A program made the translations under genes and the position numbers. A model generated the notes under the pieces. It did no database searches and had not been told where the DNA came from. It saw only the letters and a list, made by a program, of their open reading frames with translations. A stretch of DNA of 64,000 nucleotides from Candidatus Thiodictyon syntrophicum (GTDB taxonomy: Bacteria > Pseudomonadota > Gammaproteobacteria > Chromatiales > Chromatiaceae), in NCBI RefSeq assembly GCF_002813775.1, contig NZ_CP020370.1, positions 4,489,501-4,553,500 on the forward strand, read 5' to 3'. Positions 60,670 through 64,000 of this stretch are shown here, piece after piece (positions within the stretch are counted from its first letter, which is position 1; each line of letters opens with the position of its first letter).

Positions 60670-61602
60670 TCAGGTGAGGGTGGTGTCGAGCACCATCATC
60701 ATCGCGAAGCCGCACATCAAGCCTAAGGTCGCCGAGGTTTGATGCCCGTTACGATGAGTCTGCGGAATCACCTCGTGCGACACCACGAACAGCATGGCAC
60801 CGGCGGCCAGCCCCAGCCCGGCGGGGTAGGCCAGCGCCAGCCCGCTGGACAGGCCCACACCGAGCAGGGCACCCAGGGGTTCGAGCAGGCCGCTGGCCGC
60901 GGCGACCAGCACCGACAACAGCGGCGCGAAGCCGGCCCCGCGGAGCGCGAGCGCCACCGCCAAGCCCTCGGGGATGTCCTGCAGGGCGATCGCGCTGGTC
61001 AGCGGCAGGCCGACCGCCAGGTCGCCCTGCGCGAAGCTCGCGCCGATCGCCATGCCCTCGGGCAGGTTGTGCAGGGCAATGGCAAACACGAACAGCCAGA
61101 TCCGGCCGCAGCGCTCGTAGCCCGGGCCGCAGGGACCGGTGTGGTCGTGCTCATGCGGCGTGAACTCGTCGAGCCCGAGCATCAGCAGCACGCCCAAGGC
61201 CATCCCGAACACCACCACCGCGGCGCCGAGCGGCTTGCTGCCCAGCAGGGCGGCACCGGCCTCAAGGCCCGGCAGCAGGAGCGAGAAGGCGCTGGCGGCG
61301 AGCATCATCCCGGCCGCCAGCCCCAGCAGGATGTCCTCCACGCGCTGCGGCAGGTCGCGCAGCACCAGCCCGGGCAAGGCCCCCAGTGCCGTTGCCGCCA
61401 ACCCCGCGGCCCCGCCCAGCATGGCCAGGCGCAACCCCGGGGCGGCGGTGCCGGCCAGCACCTGTGACAGGCTCTGGACCAACAGGGCGAGCACGGCCAA
61501 CAGGGCGATTCCCAGACCCAGCGCAGCGAACCCATGCCGACGCGCGTGACCGCGCAACAGCGGTATCCAACCGGGCCCAGGGTCCACCAGCGCTATCGTC
61601 AA
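60670..61602 (-). CDS. ZIP family divalent metal transporter
   Basis: 310 residues, about eight membrane helices. Metal-site motifs ALHNLPEGMAIGASF and ALQDIPEGLAVALAL, plus a His/Asp loop DEFTPHEHDHTGPCGPGYE between helices 3 and 4. The start is a TTG at 61602 and is uncertain by a few codons. Imports zinc, iron or related ions. Confidence 0.9.
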   Translation of the reverse strand: MTIALVDPGPGWIPLLRGHARRHGFAALGLGIALLAVLALLVQSLSQVLAGTAAPGLRLAMLGGAAGLAATALGALPGLVLRDLPQRVEDILLGLAAGMMLAASAFSLLLPGLEAGAALLGSKPLGAAVVVFGMALGVLLMLGLDEFTPHEHDHTGPCGPGYERCGRIWLFVFAIALHNLPEGMAIGASFAQGDLAVGLPLTSAIALQDIPEGLAVALALRGAGFAPLLSVLVAAASGLLEPLGALLGVGLSSGLALAYPAGLGLAAGAMLFVVSHEVIPQTHRNGHQTSATLGLMCGFAMMMVLDTTLT

Positions 61603-61816
61603 GGGGGTACACCGGCCTCGCCTCGGTCACCGGGCGTGCCTTGGCGATGCAATGGATAAATTAAGGAGGAAAGACGGCCATGATACCAGCCCCGCCGGGG
61701 TCGGGCGACAAGCCCGACCCGCGCCCCCGGGCAGGCGCGGCTCGGCCGGTGCGCCGCCCGCGAATGGGCACTGCGATTGGGTTGATATGCTCGGCTCCGG
61801 TGACACTCCGCAATAG

Positions 61817-63010
61817 ATCGGTCATAGCAGTCCAGGAGTCGGGTGCCGTTGGATCAGGGACAGGCCGGCCCTGTCCCCTGCCGGCTGCATCCTGTCCGGC
61901 GCCTGTCCTGTCGCCGGCGCCCGCGCTCGGCTGGAGGAGACCATCGCCAGGACCGCGACGGCCGACCGCCTGGACGCCCTGGAGCGGTTCCTCAGGGCCA
62001 TCCTCCTGGCCTGTGCCGCCGAGGACGACGGCCTCGATCCCGGCCGTTGGCATCTGCACCATGGCGAGACCAAGGCCTGGCCCTTCCGGGCGATGATCGA
62101 CCGGTCCCAACGGCTCGATGGGATGCGACTGGTCCGCGCGGCCCCGCACACCGCCGAGGCACGGCTCGACGACGGCCCTGACTCCACCCGCGCCGTGCGC
62201 TCCGGCAACGTCAGCCAGATCAGCGCCGATGCGCGACTGCATCAACTCGTCTGCGAGATCGCCGACACCCTCGGCACCGTCGATCAGGACCGGCCGGCGG
62301 CGACCGACGGCCAGGGCCTTGCCGGCTTTTGCCGGACCGTCAACAACGAGCTGTTCCGGCACAACAGCCGACACACCCATGTATTCGGCCTGTGGGAGCG
62401 CTGCACCTGCGAGGCGGACGAGGTCAGGCAGGCCCTGCTGCGCGCGCTTCCGAACCTGCGCCTGTTCGACTGCGGCGACCCGGCGCGCGCCAGCACCGTG
62501 CTGCGGGCCGACCGGGACACCCTGGAGACCTGGTACGCGTCCCACCTGCGCGCCATCGCCGAGCGCCGCAAGACCCTGGCAAGCACCCCGACGCCCGCGA
62601 CCCCACCCGCCCAACCCACCGCCAAGCCGGAGCCGATACCAATGAACGACCCCCAGGGCGCCGCCCCGATCAACGTCAGCGTGAACGTCAACACCGGCAA
62701 GGGCCCGGCCAATCAGGCCGCCGGCCGGTCTGCGGCCCATCAGCACCATCTGAGCACCGCGCAAGCCGAGCTGCTGCCGCTGCTCGAACGGCTGCTCGCC
62801 GCAACCGGCACCGGCGAGCCGCACTACATCGAGCTGCGCAAGGCCTGCCGCGAGGCCCAAGGCGAGTTGGAGGAGAACGAGCCCCTGCCCGCGCCGGTCA
62901 AGACCCGCTTGCGGCGGGCCATCGACGCCTTGCCCACCGCGGACAGTGCACTCGAAATCGCCGCCAAGGTCGCCGAGGCGATCGGCCGGATCCCGGGGTT
63001 GGGGTTATGA
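61817..63010 (+). pseudogene. Conflict-system effector-type protein, apparently without its 5' end
   Basis: The frame is open from 61817, after TAG 61814-61816, but has no ATG, GTG or TTG before 62093, although coding-like sequence (RLEETIARTATADRLDALER and LRAILLACAAEDDGLDP) already runs from about 61925. Either translation starts at 62093 (305 residues) or the front of the gene is lost. The C-terminal third has a linker INVSVNVNTGKGPANQ and a helical module LSTAQAELLPLLERLLAATG that resembles effector-associated domains of MoxR/NTPase conflict systems. It overlaps the MoxR-like gene by ATGA. No catalytic domain recognised. Confidence 0.45.
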
Positions 63011-63678
63011 GCGACGCACCGCCCCCCGCCAACGGCACCGCCCCGCAAGCCGACCGTTACGCCGCAATCGCCGCGCAGATCGGCACCGTGCTGCGGCTGC
63101 CCGCGACCGGTGCCTGGCCGGCGGTGCCGCACAAGCTCGATGCGGCCTCGGCCCACGCCATCGTCGCCGCGGCGGCGGCCGGCCGGCCGCTCCTGGTACG
63201 CGGCGAGCCCGGGGTCGGCAAGAGCCAACTCGCCCGCGCCGCCGCGCACCTGCTCGGGCGACCCTTCCTCGCCGCCGTGGTCCAGCCGGACAGCGAATAC
63301 CAGGAGCTGCTCTGGTCGCTGGACCACACCGCCCGGCTCGCCGACGCCCAACTCGGCAACCGCGACGACACCCGCCAGTTGCCGGCCGCCCTGCTGCGCC
63401 GCTGCGTGGTGCTGCGCATGGAACTGCCGGCCGAACCGCTGCGTTGGTTCCTGGACCGCGGCGAGACGCATTTCCCGGACCTGGACCCGGGCGTCCTCAG
63501 CGCCGCCGTCCTGCAGATCCTGGCCGACCGCGCCGCCTGCGCTGCCACCGCCCGCACCGGGCTCGCCGAGTACCTGGACCTGCTGCGCGCCCTTTCCGAG
63601 GTCGCCGCCGATGCGCAGGGCCAGCTTGAGTGGCTCGCGCGGCTCTCGGTCTATTTCAAGAAGAGTCATGCGGGCTGA
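63007..63678 (+). CDS. MoxR-like AAA ATPase with an internal deletion
   Basis: 223 residues instead of the usual 320 or more. The first half is normal: PLLVRGEPGVGKSQLARAAA (Walker A) and VVQPDSEYQELLWSLDHTAR. It then jumps to GNRDDTRQLPAALLRRCVVL, the sensor-1/arginine-finger region, leaving out the Walker B, DE[IV]-type segment entirely. The frame is maintained and the end (LSEVAADAQGQLEWLARLSV) is intact. Without Walker B, ATP hydrolysis should fail; it may bind only. Lies between the effector-like gene and the last gene. Confidence 0.65.
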   Translation: MSDAPPPANGTAPQADRYAAIAAQIGTVLRLPATGAWPAVPHKLDAASAHAIVAAAAAGRPLLVRGEPGVGKSQLARAAAHLLGRPFLAAVVQPDSEYQELLWSLDHTARLADAQLGNRDDTRQLPAALLRRCVVLRMELPAEPLRWFLDRGETHFPDLDPGVLSAAVLQILADRAACAATARTGLAEYLDLLRALSEVAADAQGQLEWLARLSVYFKKSHAG

Positions 63679-63683
63679 GACCG

Positions 63684-64000
63684 ATGACATCTGAGATCTC
63701 GCGTGCCGACCTGCTGCGGGTCCTGGCCCGCGCCCCGGGCCTGCCGGCCGCGGCGCTCGCGCGCCTGCTCGGGTGGGAGGGCGCGGAGCACGCCGAGCCC
63801 GACGCCGCGCAGTCGACGGCCACTGGGACGGCTACCGCGGCGCCGTCCGTCGCTGGCGCGGCCGTCGCACCCGTGCGCTACCTCGCCCGACCGGCCCCGG
63901 TCTACTGGCACCTGGTCGGCTGCGAGCCGCTCCCGGGCGAGCCCGCAACGGATCGGCCAGAGGACCCGGCGCGGGTCGCGACCGATTCCGCTCAAGAGCC
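63684..64000 (+). CDS. Start of a further gene of the MoxR locus, partial
   Basis: ATG at 63684, six bases after the MoxR stop, open to the window edge (105 residues). SRADLLRVLARAPGLPAAAL, ARLLGWEG is a short helical adaptor; an Ala/Thr linker and VRYLARPAPVYWHLVGCEPL follow. This leader is what one sees before the main domain of the third partner in MoxR-centred ternary systems, but the diagnostic part lies outside the window. Confidence 0.55.
   Translation, partial: MTSEISRADLLRVLARAPGLPAAALARLLGWEGAEHAEPDAAQSTATGTATAAPSVAGAAVAPVRYLARPAPVYWHLVGCEPLPGEPATDRPEDPARVATDSAQE

Overview
The window is GC-rich proteobacterial DNA, and its gene content points to a gas-vacuolate purple sulfur bacterium of the Chromatiaceae (Thiodictyon/Thiocapsa/Thiocystis-like). 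The evidence is a gas-vesicle operon, two membrane-bound [NiFe] hydrogenases (one with the hynS-isp1-isp2-hynL order known from Thiocapsa), a DsrC-type sulfur carrier, the tail of a RuBisCO-like protein, many multihaem cytochromes, and a small membrane protein of the family named after Thiocystis violascens. The genus is inference; no rRNA is present.

Layout. 0-3 kb: end of a RuBisCO-like gene, a decayed flavin disulfide oxidoreductase, and a ribbon-helix-helix regulator in front of a polyhydroxyalkanoate-depolymerase-type esterase. 3-7 kb (minus): gas-vesicle operon gvpA-gvpC-gvpN-gvpV-zinc ribbon-gvpF. 7-12.5 kb: accessory block with a DUF4062/TPR membrane protein, an UPF0175/PIN toxin-antitoxin pair and a SLOG-SLATT-like membrane protein. 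12.6-15.3 kb: aminotransferase, pseudopilin, tRNA-Asn, a truncated coiled-coil gene and a decayed second copy of the tRNA 3' half. 15.5-24.1 kb: two EF-hand exported proteins, a precisely delimited 1,960-bp IS inside a small membrane-protein gene, a cyclophane (triceptide) RiPP cluster grrA/accessory/grrM, a DUF3313 lipoprotein and a DUF2202 protein. 24-29.7 kb: a secretion cluster resembling FapD/FapF with a tiny exported double-glycine peptide and an RstAB-like two-component system, tied together by a duplicated operator of four 10-bp repeats.

29.7-42.3 kb: standalone DsrC, then hydrogenase 1 (hybO-hybA-hybB-hybC plus a maturation protease fused to a cyclic-nucleotide-binding domain, minus strand), divergent from an operon of a seven-haem cytochrome, a cytochrome b, an eight-haem cytochrome and an unknown protein, then a di-haem peroxidase. 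42.5-49 kb: a 34-residue membrane peptide, two truncated sulfur genes facing each other, and hydrogenase 2 (hynS-isp1-isp2-hynL). Both hydrogenases have an FNR-type TTGAC-N4-GTCAA box upstream. 49.2-57 kb: remnants of a histidine kinase and of an OmpA domain, then the complete bd oxidase set cydA-cydB-cydX-cydD-cydC. 57-61.6 kb: DUF89 protein, phosphoketolase, ZIP metal transporter. 61.8-64 kb: start of an apparent MoxR-centred conflict locus, with an internally shortened ATPase.

How it fits together: the core is redox flexibility in a buoyant phototroph. Two hydrogenases feed or drain quinone, haem and Hdr-like carriers, bd oxidase deals with oxygen, and gas vesicles set depth. Around this core are peptide-maturation/secretion clusters and conflict genes. 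At least four families of long intergenic inverted repeats are scattered through the window. All functional statements are homology readings made by eye; no searches were run.
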